The notes under the pieces were generated by a model. That model made no database searches. It was given only the letters and a program-made list of their open reading frames with translations, and was not told where the DNA came from. From Phycisphaeraceae bacterium (GTDB lineage: Bacteria > Planctomycetota > Phycisphaerae > Phycisphaerales > UBA1924), in contig JAHBXF010000002.1 in the NCBI GenBank assembly GCA_019636615.1, positions 1,844,056-1,908,055 on the forward strand: DNA of 64,000 nucleotides. The letters are read 5' to 3'. This document shows positions 50,461 to 58,977 of this stretch, in pieces. Position numbers and translations under genes: made by a program. The stretch's first letter is position 1, and each line of letters starts with the position of its first letter.

Positions 50461-50865
50461 TCAGCAGCCACCGTTCTCCCATACCGCGAAGAACGCCTCG
50501 ACGTCGGCACCGTCGATGCCGCCGTCCTGGTTCACGTCCGAGCAGCCTTCGGCGTTTTCCCACTCGGCAAAGAACGCCTCGACGTCGGCACCGTCGATGC
50601 CGCCGTCCTGGTTGTAGTCGGCGGCGCACCCGCAACCGCCGCCGCCGGAACCGATACCAACCCAGAACCCGCCCGAAAGGCTGAACTCACCGCCGGTCAT
50701 CGGGGCGCCCGCGTCGGGCTGGCCGATGGTGCCCGAGAGTGAAAAGTCCCCCCCTGTGCTGGTGCCGCCGCCGCCGTCGATGGTGTACCAGTTGATCGCG
50801 AAGTCCTGGCCCATCGCGGCGGGCGCGACGGCGGCAAGCGTGATCATTGCGAGCATGGTTTTCAT
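50461..50865 (-). CDS. Short secreted protein with dockerin anchor
   Basis: 134 residues. Signal peptide at about 1-20 (MLAMITLAAVAPAAMGQ). A brief domain contains TSTGGDFSLSGTIGQPDAG followed by GGEFSLSGGFWVGI, a small beta-strand repeat seen in planctomycete secreted proteins. A Gly/Cys linker leads to a two-repeat dockerin ending ENGGC. The start has an ideal GAGGAGG site. A promoter with extended -10 lies 43-70 bp upstream. Confidence 0.85.
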   Translation of the reverse strand: MKTMLAMITLAAVAPAAMGQDFAINWYTIDGGGGTSTGGDFSLSGTIGQPDAGAPMTGGEFSLSGGFWVGIGSGGGGCGCAADYNQDGGIDGADVEAFFAEWENAEGCSDVNQDGGIDGADVEAFFAVWENGGC

Positions 50866-50907
50866 CGAGAAGGCCTCCTCTGAACGGGGTGCAGCGCTGA
50901 CAGATTC

Positions 50908-50935
50908 ACTATACCAGAAACCGGCGGGAACACAA
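50908..50935 (-). promoter_or_regulatory. Promoter of the short dockerin protein
   Basis: TTGTGT (50930-50935), 16-bp spacer and TATAGT (50908-50913), preceded by TGG to give an extended -10 (TGGTATAGT). It sits in a less GC-rich patch. Confidence 0.65.
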
Positions 50936-51263
50936 GCACGATTTGACGGATTTTCGCCCACCCCCGCCCCGTCTGCCCCCCCACCCCCCTCCGGCCCTCC
51001 CGCCGGGTTGGCGGCACACCGGCACGGGGGCCGGGGTGGCTGTCCAAGGCCAAGCGTCCGAGAAGCATGCGGCTTGAGATTGCCACCGGCAACCCGACCG
51101 GGCCGAGCCATGCGAGCTGGCCGCGGGGGAGACCGCCCCTCGGATCGGGGGTGGCGGGCAAGACCATCCGACATTGCGGACGCCGCATCGCGTTATCCGA
51201 CGCGCGCCGGTTCTTATAACATGCATGTAAAGGCTCATCACCTCGAATCCGGCGTGTTTCATA

Positions 51264-51292
51264 TTGCACTTCACCGCCGCATCTCGTATCTT
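51264..51292 (+). promoter_or_regulatory. Candidate promoter of the PEP-CTERM-like protein gene
   Basis: TTGCAC (51264-51269), 17-bp spacer, TATCTT (51287-51292), about 112 bp before ATG 51405. The rest of the 540-bp divergent region (50866-51404) holds a perfect palindrome ACATGCATGT near 51220 but no gene. Confidence 0.5.
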
Positions 51293-51404
51293 CATCATGA
51301 CAAGACATCCGCGGCAGCGCCCCTGTTTCCACGCTTCGTTTGTTCGCGGCGATGGGGCGAGCGCCACGGGAGATACGAGGCCGACAGGCCAGGAGTGAGA
51401 GAAG

Positions 51405-52049
51405 ATGAAGTCCCGTAACATCACTGCGTGCGCTGTCGGTGCGCTCGCGTCGGTGCTGACATGCTCGGCCCAGGCCGATGTCGTCAACATCGTCGCGTAC
51501 AACCCCGGATCGCCCCAATACCCCGGCGTCTTCGGCGGGTTCACCGGCACACTCACATTCACAGCGCTCACCGCGACCACCGGCACGCTCGACGTGAGCC
51601 TCACGAACACCTCGCCCAGCCCGGGCGGGTTCCTCACCGGCATCGCCATCCTCAACAGCATCGACTGGGCGGGCGTCAGCATCTCCCTGGCCAGCGCCAG
51701 CAACGCCAACTTCTCCAACCTCGGCCCCACGGCCGCCAACCCCTTCGGCAACTTCCGTGGCGGCGCGGCGACCAGCGGCAACTGGGAAGGCGGCGGCCCC
51801 CCCGGCAACGGCGTGGCCAACGGCGGCACGCTCACCGCGACCTTCAACGTTTCGGGTGCGGGTGTCGGCGCGATGTCCGCGGCGTCGTTCGTGCAGCCGG
51901 TTGACGACCGCTACCAGTTCGTTGTCCGCTTCCGCGGCTTCAACAACGGCGAGTCGGACAAGGTGCCGGCCGTGATCGTGCCCTCGCCGGGCGTCGCCTC
52001 GGTGCTTGCACTTGGCGGCATCGCCGCCATCCGCCGCCGGCGGGCCTGA
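51405..52049 (+). CDS. Exported protein with PEP-CTERM-like tail
   Basis: 214 residues. Signal peptide at about 1-24 (VGALASVLTCSAQA). The body is beta-rich (GFTGTLTFTALTATTGTLDVSLTN). The end is PSPGVASVLALGGIAAIRRRRA: Pro-Gly, a short hydrophobic stretch and a four-Arg tail, like the choice-of-anchor A protein here. A good AGGAG site precedes ATG 51405. Function unknown; presumed exosortase substrate. Confidence 0.8.
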   Translation: MKSRNITACAVGALASVLTCSAQADVVNIVAYNPGSPQYPGVFGGFTGTLTFTALTATTGTLDVSLTNTSPSPGGFLTGIAILNSIDWAGVSISLASASNANFSNLGPTAANPFGNFRGGAATSGNWEGGGPPGNGVANGGTLTATFNVSGAGVGAMSAASFVQPVDDRYQFVVRFRGFNNGESDKVPAVIVPSPGVASVLALGGIAAIRRRRA

Positions 52050-52075
52050 TTCCGTCTTTCTGTTTGGTGCTCATG

Positions 52076-52113
52076 GCACACGCCGCGCTGATCCGCGCGG
52101 CGTGTGCTTTTTT
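52076..52113 (+). terminator. Intrinsic terminator between convergent genes
   Basis: GCACACGCCGCGC pairs perfectly with GCGCGGCGTGTGC (13 bp) around a 6-base loop, followed by TTTTTT. It ends at the stop codon of the convergent thioesterase gene, so it may serve both directions. Confidence 0.9.
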
Positions 52114-52576
52114 ATTGCTTCGCGGGCACGAGCCAGCGCGGCAGTTCACGGATTTTTCCGTCGCGCCCGACACAGGCGAGCGTGGTGGTGGCAACGGCGG
52201 CGGTGAAGGGCGCAACCGGCGCGGGGGGCGGGTGTGCCGCGCCGGGCCCGAGCACCACAACCTCATACTCGTGCTCGATCTTGACGCGGCTGCCGCCGAC
52301 CCACCGGGTGCGGATCTCGAGCAGGTCGTCGTACCGGCAGGGCCGGCGGTAGCGCACGTCGAGGCGGACAATGACCAGGAGGGTGCCGGCGGCCTCGAGT
52401 TGTGCGTAGGTGATGCCCGAGTCGCGGAGGAGTTCGGTGCGCCCCATTTCGAGCCAGGGGATGTAGGACGCGTGGTGGGCGACCCCCATGGGGTCGCACT
52501 CGCAATAGCGCACGCGGAGTTGCAGGGATCCGGAGACAACGGGCGCGGCCGAAGGTTCCGGGGTGTGGGGCGTCAT
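52112..52576 (-). CDS. Acyl-CoA thioesterase, YbgC/4HBT hot-dog family
   Basis: 154 residues with the 4-hydroxybenzoyl-CoA thioesterase pattern: VRYCECDPMGVAHHASYIPWLEMGRTELLRDSGITY, where the Asp of ECDPMGVAHH is the catalytic residue, then LVIVRLDVRYRRPCRYDDLLEIRTR. Substrate unknown. ATG 52576 has no Shine-Dalgarno but TACACT lies 8 nt upstream. Divergent from the GNAT gene across 70 bp. Confidence 0.87.
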   Translation of the reverse strand: MTPHTPEPSAAPVVSGSLQLRVRYCECDPMGVAHHASYIPWLEMGRTELLRDSGITYAQLEAAGTLLVIVRLDVRYRRPCRYDDLLEIRTRWVGGSRVKIEHEYEVVVLGPGAAHPPPAPVAPFTAAVATTTLACVGRDGKIRELPRWLVPAKQ

Positions 52577-52584
52577 GGGGGGCA

Positions 52585-52637
52585 AGTGTACAGAGCGCGG
52601 CCGCCCGGCGGCGGAGGGGGGCGGCGGCCGGTACGAT
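52585..52637. promoter_or_regulatory. Divergent -10 boxes, thioesterase/GNAT
   Basis: Minus TACACT (52585-52590), 8 nt from ATG 52576. Plus TACGAT (52632-52637), 9 nt from ATG 52647. Neither gene has a Shine-Dalgarno. Confidence 0.5.
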
Positions 52638-52646
52638 TCGCGTTCC

Positions 52647-53240
52647 ATGAGCGAAGCGCAGAAAGCAGACAAGTCTTCGGCTGTGCCCCCCGGGTCGAGC
52701 ACCGTGATCACCATCCGGCGGCTGGCGCCCAGCGACTCCATCCAGGAACTCACCGAACTGCTGCACCGCGCGTACGCCAAGCAGGTCGAGATGGGGCTGC
52801 GCCCGCTGGCCGGGCGGCAAGACGCGGCGATGACCAAGAAGCGCGTCTTCAGCGGCGAGTGCTACGTGGCGGTCGAGCACGTGCCGATGGCCGGCAAACA
52901 GACGCTCCAGCGCCTGGTGGGCACCATTCTCTTTCACGAGGTGGAAGAATCGCAGGGCCCGCCCTTCTTCAGCGTGCCCGGCGTTTCGTGTTTTTCACAG
53001 TTCGCCGTAGACCCCTCCATGCAGGGGCGCGGCGTGGGCCTGCGGCTGCTCAACGTGATGGAAGCCCACGCGCTCGACGTGGGCGCGAACGAACTGGCCT
53101 GCACCATGGCAGAGCCCGACACCGACCTGATGAACTTCTACCTGCGGCGCGGCTATCGGCTGGTGGGCCACTGGCAGTGGCCCTATACCAACTACCGCTC
53201 GGCGATCTTGAGCAAAGCGCTCACGAACGCGGGCGGATAA
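52647..53240 (+). CDS. GNAT-family N-acetyltransferase
   Basis: 197 residues. After a polar N-terminus, ITIRRLAPSDSIQELTELLHRAY begins the GNAT fold. The acetyl-CoA-binding motif A is SQFAVDPSMQGRGVGLRLLNVM (Q-G-R-G-V-G). The end NFYLRRGYRLVGHWQWPYTNYRSAILSKAL is typical motif B. Substrate unknown. Probably leaderless (TACGAT, 9 nt upstream). Confidence 0.87.
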   Translation: MSEAQKADKSSAVPPGSSTVITIRRLAPSDSIQELTELLHRAYAKQVEMGLRPLAGRQDAAMTKKRVFSGECYVAVEHVPMAGKQTLQRLVGTILFHEVEESQGPPFFSVPGVSCFSQFAVDPSMQGRGVGLRLLNVMEAHALDVGANELACTMAEPDTDLMNFYLRRGYRLVGHWQWPYTNYRSAILSKALTNAGG

Positions 53241-53296
53241 CGCCCGCGCCGCGTGGCGGCGGGGCGTGGTCTGGTGAACGCGGGCCGCGCTGGCCT

Positions 53297-53911
53297 TTAC
53301 TTGCGGCGGGTGTAGTCGATCTGCAGGCTCACGAACTCTTTGCCGTCCGGGCCCGGCTCGTACATCTTGAACGTGTGAGAGTCGTCGCCGGTCTTGACGG
53401 TGACAGCGCGGTAGGCCTTCTTCTCGCGCGTCATGGGGTCAACAAGACTGCCCGCGAGCGTGAGGGTGCTGGCGGCATCGTCGTATGAACCGGTCATGAT
53501 CATCATGCCCGTGCCCACGGAATCCATCCACACCGATTCGTACACCCCGGTGGCGTTGTTGTAGCCGGTGTAGCCCAGGCCCGTGAAGGGCATGGGGCCC
53601 ATCATGCCCTTGTACACATCGTGCACAAACCGGCCATCAAGCACCCAGCGGCAGTCTGATGTCGCCTTGGAGACCTGCGGGGGCATGCCGGGCGCCATCG
53701 TGAAACTGGCCTGCGCATCCCACTCGCCCACGAGGAAGGCCAGTTTCTGGTGGGGAGCGCCGGGAGAGTTGGCCTCCATGTACTTGGCCATGTCCTCCGC
53801 CGTGGGCATGGCGGGCGCTTCTTTGGGCGGCTCGGCCAGCGTCGAAAGGCCCAGGCCGGCGGAAAGACCAACGGCTGTCGCGGCGATCGTGATGAGTGCG
53901 GTGCGGTGCAT
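53297..53911 (-). CDS. Secreted DUF1579-like protein
   Basis: 204 residues. Signal peptide at about 1-26 (ALITIAATAVGLSAGLGLSTLA). The core HQKLAFLVGEWDAQASFTMAPG, then WVLDGRFVHDVYKGMMGPMPFTGLGYTGYNNATGVYESVWMDSVGTGMM, is the DUF1579 pattern (a lipocalin-like beta barrel). Function unknown. AAAGGA precedes ATG 53911. Its promoter about 160 bp upstream overlaps a perfect inverted repeat that looks like a repressor site. Confidence 0.85.
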   Translation of the reverse strand: MHRTALITIAATAVGLSAGLGLSTLAEPPKEAPAMPTAEDMAKYMEANSPGAPHQKLAFLVGEWDAQASFTMAPGMPPQVSKATSDCRWVLDGRFVHDVYKGMMGPMPFTGLGYTGYNNATGVYESVWMDSVGTGMMIMTGSYDDAASTLTLAGSLVDPMTREKKAYRAVTVKTGDDSHTFKMYEPGPDGKEFVSLQIDYTRRK

Positions 53912-54068
53912 GGTGTACTTTCCTTTGTGTGCGATTTCCTGCGTGCCAACTGCCGGGATGAAACGTGCCCGGCCTGCGCCAAGACCAAACCAACCCCTGT
54001 GGCCAGCGGCCGATGATACCACCAGGCCCATCCGGTGCTTGCCCCGGCCGCCGGCCTTCTGTACGATG

Positions 54069-54102
54069 TTTGATAGCCTATCAAAGTTCAATCATTTGTC
54101 AA
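54069..54102 (-). promoter_or_regulatory. Promoter with overlapping operator, DUF1579-like gene
   Basis: TTGACA (54097-54102) and TAGGCT, 16 bp apart on the minus strand, overlap a perfect inverted repeat TTTGATAG-C-CTATCAAA (54069-54085, 8-bp arms, one central base). A dimeric repressor bound there would block the -10 region. No regulator gene is adjacent. Confidence 0.65.
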
Positions 54103-54323
54103 GGGGGCGTGCAAGATTTTTGCCAGACGCACCCTCACTTTTCGCACAGATCCGGCGCGCGGCGGGGCCCGGGCCCGAGCCGCATGGGCGAGAACCCAGC
54201 CCCTCCCGGGCCTGATTGCTGACGTGCCCTTCCCCCTCCCCAGCGCGGGGCCGAACCCGGGCAGACGCCTGCGACCCCAGACCTTTCACGCCCGGTTCAT
54301 CATGTTCATCATCGTCTCGCTGC

Positions 54324-55718
54324 TCACCACGCCCCACGCATGCGCAGTTCCACCACGCGGGTGTCGGAGCCATCTTCCTCTGAGATGGTCAGGCGTGCCG
54401 AGCGCCCGCGGAAGATGCCTGTGTTCACGATGAGCGCGGCGGCGGTCTCGGCATCCGGCACGGGAATGCCGTTCACGGCCCTGAGCCATTGGCCGCTGAC
54501 CAGGCCCGAGAGGGCGGCGGGGCTGCCCTGCTCAACACCCGAGATGATCACCGCGGGGGGCGCATCGCGCAAGAGCAGGCCCAGGCGCGCCGACACGCGC
54601 TGGCTCATCTGCTGGGTGAGGCGGGTATCGGGGCGCTGGCCCACGACCGCGTTGATCTCGATGTATTCGCCCCGGCGCCAGATGCGCAGGGCCACCGTGT
54701 CGCCGGGGGTGCGCGACGAGATGATCGACGAGAGAACCTGCCCATCGATCACCGGCTCGCCGTCGATGCTGGTGACGATGTCGCCTGGGCGGATGCCCGC
54801 GGTCTGCGCGGGGCCGCCGTCGATGATGTCTTCAACGCGCACGCCGCGCGGCGAACCCTGCTCGGCGATTCCGGCGTTATCGACAAACCAGACGCCCAGG
54901 TAGCCGCTGACGGCGGCGCCGGTGCCGATGATCTGCTGAACGCGGCTCTCGATGGTTGCCAGCGGGATGGCGAAACTGATTCCGGCGGATTGCCCCTCGT
55001 TGGTGCCGCGCGTGTCGGCGGCGGTGGCGATGGCGACGTTCATGCCCGCGACGCGCCCGCGGATGTCAACCAGTGGCCCGCCCGAGTTGCCGGGGTTGAC
55101 GGCGGCGTCGGTCTGGATGAAGTTGGAGATGCGTGTCGCGCCCATGGCGGTGCGCGCCGAGCGGCCCAGGCCCGAGACGATGCCCTCGGACATGGAGAAC
55201 TTGAAGCCGAAGGGGCTGCCGAAGGCGAAGACGCGCTCGCCGCGCTGCAGTCGCTCGCCGCTGGCCCGGCGCGCGGGGAAGAGGTATTCGCCGGGCTCAA
55301 CCTTGATCACGGCGATGTCGCTGTCTTGATCAGCGCCGACGAGGGATGCCTCTTGCACGCGACCGTCGTGGAACTGCACCAGCACCGCGCGGGCGCCGGC
55401 GACCACGTGGGCGTTGGTGATGATGTGGCCCCTCTGGTCAAAGACCCACCCCGCGCCCGACGAGCCCCCCGGGGCGTTGCCGGCCCCCACCACGTCCAGG
55501 TGCACCACCGAGGGCTCCACGGCCAGGGCGATGTTGCGCACGGCCTCGTTGAGGCGGGCCAGAATATCGTCTTGATCAAGGCTGCGCTGGGCCACCGCCA
55601 CGATGGCGTGCGTGCGGGCGTCGTGCAGGCGGCGCACGCCCGCGGGCCCCAGCACCAGCACCGCGGCAACCACGAGCAGCACAACAAAGGCGGGGCCGAA
55701 GGCGACAAACTTCCGCAT
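54324..55718 (-). CDS. HtrA/DegP-type serine protease with two PDZ domains
   Basis: 464 residues. N-terminal membrane anchor (about 5-25, VAFGPAFVVLLVVAAVLVLG). Trypsin-like domain with His104 (TNAHVV), Asp134 (DSDIAVIKV) and Ser212 (NPGNSGGPL). Two PDZ domains follow, the first around GVRVEDIIDGGPAQTAGIRPGDIVTSIDG and the second around VIISGVEQGSPAALSGLVSGQWLRAVNG. It acts in envelope protein quality control or signalling proteolysis. AAAGGAG precedes ATG 55718. It lies downstream of panB in the same direction, with a 197-bp gap. Confidence 0.93.
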   Translation of the reverse strand: MRKFVAFGPAFVVLLVVAAVLVLGPAGVRRLHDARTHAIVAVAQRSLDQDDILARLNEAVRNIALAVEPSVVHLDVVGAGNAPGGSSGAGWVFDQRGHIITNAHVVAGARAVLVQFHDGRVQEASLVGADQDSDIAVIKVEPGEYLFPARRASGERLQRGERVFAFGSPFGFKFSMSEGIVSGLGRSARTAMGATRISNFIQTDAAVNPGNSGGPLVDIRGRVAGMNVAIATAADTRGTNEGQSAGISFAIPLATIESRVQQIIGTGAAVSGYLGVWFVDNAGIAEQGSPRGVRVEDIIDGGPAQTAGIRPGDIVTSIDGEPVIDGQVLSSIISSRTPGDTVALRIWRRGEYIEINAVVGQRPDTRLTQQMSQRVSARLGLLLRDAPPAVIISGVEQGSPAALSGLVSGQWLRAVNGIPVPDAETAAALIVNTGIFRGRSARLTISEEDGSDTRVVELRMRGAW

Positions 55719-55915
55719 GATGCTCCTTTGCCCTGGCAACGGCCGGGAGGGCGTGATGGCTTGCCCGGCCCGCCAGCGGTCTTTTCAGTCTGTACGGCGC
55801 CGGCCCCGCGGCCTTGCCGGGCGGCGCACCCGCAACCCGCGCACCAGTTACTACCGGCGTTTCTCCCCGTGGGTTCGGCCGGTCGCCTGCGGCGCACCAC
55901 GCACGCCCACCGGGC

Positions 55916-56827
55916 TCACCCGCGCGCCCGCGTGGGCGCGTGGTCCGGGGTGCGGGTTTGCACCAACGGGGGTTCGACGCCCGCCCCGGGGCGGATGTCG
56001 CCCTGTTTCATCGTGTACGTGTGCCCGCCGATGGCTCTCTGCGACACGCGGCGCACCCAGTCTTCCCCCGCGCTCTGCAGGGCCTGGCCGAGATTGGCCG
56101 AGCGCGCGGCGAACCGTGGGGGGTCGTCTGTCATGCCCACGAGGTCTTGCAGCACCAGCACCTGACCGTGGCAGGCGGTGCCCGCCCCGATGCCGATCAG
56201 CGGCAGCGTGGTGCGTGCCATGATGCGGTCGGTGACTTCCGGCGGCACCGCCTCGACCAGCAACAGCACGCACCCGGCCTGCTCCATCGCGACGGCATCA
56301 TCCACGATCTGCTGCGCCTCGGCGGGGGTGCGCCCGGCAGAGCCGTAGCCCCCGCTCAGCGCGGCACGCTGCGGACGGCTGCCCACGTGGCCGCAGATGG
56401 GGATTCCCGCGCGGGCCATGCGCCCGATCAGGGGCGCAAATGATGCATCCGCCTCGATCTTCACGACATCGGCGCGCCCCTCGGTGAGGAACCGCGCGGC
56501 GTTGTGCATGGCCTGGGCCTCGTCGGCCTGGTAGGACATAAACGGCATGTCGCCCATGATGCACGTGTCGGGGGCGCCGCGTTTCACCGCCGCGGTGAGG
56601 GCGATGGCGATGTCCAGGGGCATGTCGATCGTGCGGTCGAAGCCCAGGATGACCTCGGCGGCGGTGTCGCCGATGAGCAGCACGTGAACCCCCGCGCGCT
56701 GAAGCCAGCGGGCGGTGGTGGCGTCGTAGCAGGTGAGACAGGCGAAGGGCTCGCCCGCGCTCGCCATGCGGCGCAATGTTCGGAGGGTGACCGGCTCGCG
56801 CCGGGGAACGTCGCTGGGCGTGCTCAC
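55916..56827 (-). CDS. panB: 3-methyl-2-oxobutanoate hydroxymethyltransferase
   Basis: 303 residues. First committed step of pantothenate synthesis, adding a hydroxymethyl group from methylene-THF to ketoisovalerate. Family blocks: FACLTCYDATTARWLQRAG, LLIGDTAAEVILGFDRTIDMPLD, IMGDMPFMSYQ, ADVVKIEAD and GHVGSRPQRAALSGGYG, then IGIGAGTACHGQVLVLQDLVGM. It starts at GTG 56827, 7 nt after TACCAT (TGATACCAT extended -10); the sequence between is TCCTCCC, so no Shine-Dalgarno exists. It is divergent from an ABC-F gene. The neighbour is not panC. Confidence 0.95.
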   Translation of the reverse strand: MSTPSDVPRREPVTLRTLRRMASAGEPFACLTCYDATTARWLQRAGVHVLLIGDTAAEVILGFDRTIDMPLDIAIALTAAVKRGAPDTCIMGDMPFMSYQADEAQAMHNAARFLTEGRADVVKIEADASFAPLIGRMARAGIPICGHVGSRPQRAALSGGYGSAGRTPAEAQQIVDDAVAMEQAGCVLLLVEAVPPEVTDRIMARTTLPLIGIGAGTACHGQVLVLQDLVGMTDDPPRFAARSANLGQALQSAGEDWVRRVSQRAIGGHTYTMKQGDIRPGAGVEPPLVQTRTPDHAPTRARG

Positions 56828-56834
56828 GGGAGGA

Positions 56835-56892
56835 ATGGTATCAGGGCGGGCGGGCGCGAGGGGGCGATTCCCGGCGCGGGGCCCCTTACACT
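56835..56892. promoter_or_regulatory. Divergent -10 boxes, panB/ABC-F
   Basis: Minus TACCAT (56835-56840), 7 nt from GTG 56827. Plus TACACT (56887-56892), 8 nt from GTG 56901. Both start codons are GTG and both lack a Shine-Dalgarno, in a 73-bp gap. Confidence 0.55.
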
Positions 56893-56900
56893 CTCCCCCT

Positions 56901-58976
56901 GTGCCCATCCTGACCGCTACCAACATCGCCCACCGTTTCGGGACCGACATCATTCTGGATGGATCGGTCAATATTTCCGTCGAGCCCGGGGACCGTATCG
57001 GTCTGGTGGGGCGCAACGGCTGCGGCAAGTCCACCCTGCTCAAGATCATGGCGGGCATCCTCAAGCCCGACGGGGGCGAGGTGGTGCTGCAGCGCGGGAT
57101 GCGGGCGGGATATTTAGAGCAAGACCCCAACCTTGATCCCACCGAATCGCTGCACGACAGCGCGCAACGGGCCTTTGCCCACCTGCACGCCCTGCACCGC
57201 GAGATGCACGAGGTCTACGAGCAGATGGCCCACCCGGGCGCCGACATCGACCGGCTCATGAAGCGCCAGGCCCAGTTAGAAGCCCAGATCGAGGCCGCGG
57301 GCGGGTACACCATCGAGCCCAAGATCGCCCAGGTGCTGCACGGGCTTGGATTCACCGACGACCAGTTCGAGATCCCCGTTGGCAAACTCAGCGGCGGGCA
57401 GCGCGGCCGGCTGGCCCTGGCCACGCTGCTGCTGCAAAGCCCGGACGTGCTGCTGCTCGACGAACCGACCAACCACCTCGACATCGAGGGGTGCATCTGG
57501 CTCGAAGAGTTCCTGGTCAACGAGTTCCGCGGGGCGGTGCTCATGGTCAGCCACGACCGCTACCTGCTCGACCGCGTCGTGCAGCGCATCGAAGAGGTCG
57601 AGCAGGGGCGGCTCATCGACTACCCGGGCAACTACGCCAAGTTCCGCGAACTGCGGGCCCAGCGCCGCACGGTGATGCTGCGCGCCTTCGAGGCCCAGCA
57701 GGACAAGTTCCGCAAAGAAGAAGCCTACATCCGCCGCTACAAGGCCGGCCAGCGCGCCAAGCAGGCCCGCGGGCGCGAGACGAAACTGGAACGCGCGAAA
57801 GAAGAGAGCACCCTCGAAAGACCCATGGAACTGGATGTCTTCAACCTGCGCCTGCCCAAGGCCGAGCGCACGGGCGACATGGTTGTCTCGGCGCGCGGCA
57901 TCTCAAAGAAATACACCAACTCGGAGGGCGTCGAGAAGGTGCTCTTCACCGGGCTTGAACTCAGCATCCAGCGCGGCGAGCGCTGGGGCATCATCGGCCC
58001 CAACGGCGCGGGCAAGACGACGCTGGTGCGCTGCCTGCTGGGGGAGCACCCGGCCGACGAGGGCGTGATACGCATCGGCTCGAACGTGAAGGTCGGGTAT
58101 TACCGCCAGACGCACGATGGGCTGGACCTTGATCAATCGGTGTGCCGCTACCTGCAGGGGGTGATCCTGAAAGAAGCGCCGACGCAGGCGATGAGCGAGC
58201 AGCAGGCGCGCGACCTGGCGGGGGCGTTTCTCTTCAGCGGCTCAGAGCAGGACAAGCACCTGCGGTTTTTATCCGGCGGGGAGCGCAGCCGCGCCGTGCT
58301 GGCGGGGCTGCTGGCGAGCGCGAAGAACCTGATCGTGCTGGACGAGCCGACGAACCACCTTGACATCCCCAGCGCCGAACGGCTGGAAGAAGCCCTCTCG
58401 CCCGACAGCGGGTACGAGGGAACGCTGATCCTCATCAGCCACGACCGCGCGCTCATCGACCACACGTGCGACCACCTGATCATTCTGGATGGGCAGGGGG
58501 GCGCGGAGGTGTACGCGGGAACCTATACCGACTGGAAGCGCCAGGACGAGAACCGCAAGCGGGCCAAGGCGCGCGAGGAAGAAGACCAGCGCCTGCGGCG
58601 CGAGCAGACGCAGAAGCACACGCGCCAGGCCGAGGAGCGGCGCAAACAGGCCGCGACGCAGTCATCTCCGCAGGGCGGGGTGCAGGGCGGGCGGCAAGGT
58701 GGGGGGCAGAGTGGCTCACAGCAGGGCGCGCAGGGAGCCCCCAAGGGCAACGGGCCAAGCGCGGGCAAACTGGCGCGGATGAAGATGGAACAGATCGAGG
58801 CGGCGATCGAGAAACTTCAGACGCGGCTCAAAGCCATCGACACCGAGATGGCGGGCGAGGTGGTGTGGCGCAACCCGCAGCGCTGCCACGAACTGGGCGA
58901 GGAGCGTGCGAAGGTGGCCGCGGAACTCGAACCGCTGGAGTTTGAGTGGGCGCGCCGAGCGGAAGAGAGTGTGTGA
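56901..58976 (+). CDS. ABC-F family ATPase (Uup/EttA-like)
   Basis: 691 residues, soluble, with two ABC domains in one chain. Walker A: GLVGRNGCGKST and GIIGPNGAGKTT. Signatures LSGGQRGRLAL and LSGGERSRAVL. Walker B VLLLDEPTNHLD and LIVLDEPTNHLD. The P-site-tRNA-interaction linker (about 240-330) is rich in Arg/Lys. The C-terminal extension has a Gln/Gly-rich stretch (QGGVQGGRQGGGQ) and a coiled coil (KMEQIEAAIEKLQTRLK), as in Uup. ABC-F proteins act on ribosomes. GTG start. It converges on the next dockerin gene with a single base between the stops. Confidence 0.93.
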   Translation: MPILTATNIAHRFGTDIILDGSVNISVEPGDRIGLVGRNGCGKSTLLKIMAGILKPDGGEVVLQRGMRAGYLEQDPNLDPTESLHDSAQRAFAHLHALHREMHEVYEQMAHPGADIDRLMKRQAQLEAQIEAAGGYTIEPKIAQVLHGLGFTDDQFEIPVGKLSGGQRGRLALATLLLQSPDVLLLDEPTNHLDIEGCIWLEEFLVNEFRGAVLMVSHDRYLLDRVVQRIEEVEQGRLIDYPGNYAKFRELRAQRRTVMLRAFEAQQDKFRKEEAYIRRYKAGQRAKQARGRETKLERAKEESTLERPMELDVFNLRLPKAERTGDMVVSARGISKKYTNSEGVEKVLFTGLELSIQRGERWGIIGPNGAGKTTLVRCLLGEHPADEGVIRIGSNVKVGYYRQTHDGLDLDQSVCRYLQGVILKEAPTQAMSEQQARDLAGAFLFSGSEQDKHLRFLSGGERSRAVLAGLLASAKNLIVLDEPTNHLDIPSAERLEEALSPDSGYEGTLILISHDRALIDHTCDHLIILDGQGGAEVYAGTYTDWKRQDENRKRAKAREEEDQRLRREQTQKHTRQAEERRKQAATQSSPQGGVQGGRQGGGQSGSQQGAQGAPKGNGPSAGKLARMKMEQIEAAIEKLQTRLKAIDTEMAGEVVWRNPQRCHELGEERAKVAAELEPLEFEWARRAEESV

Positions 58977-58977
58977 G

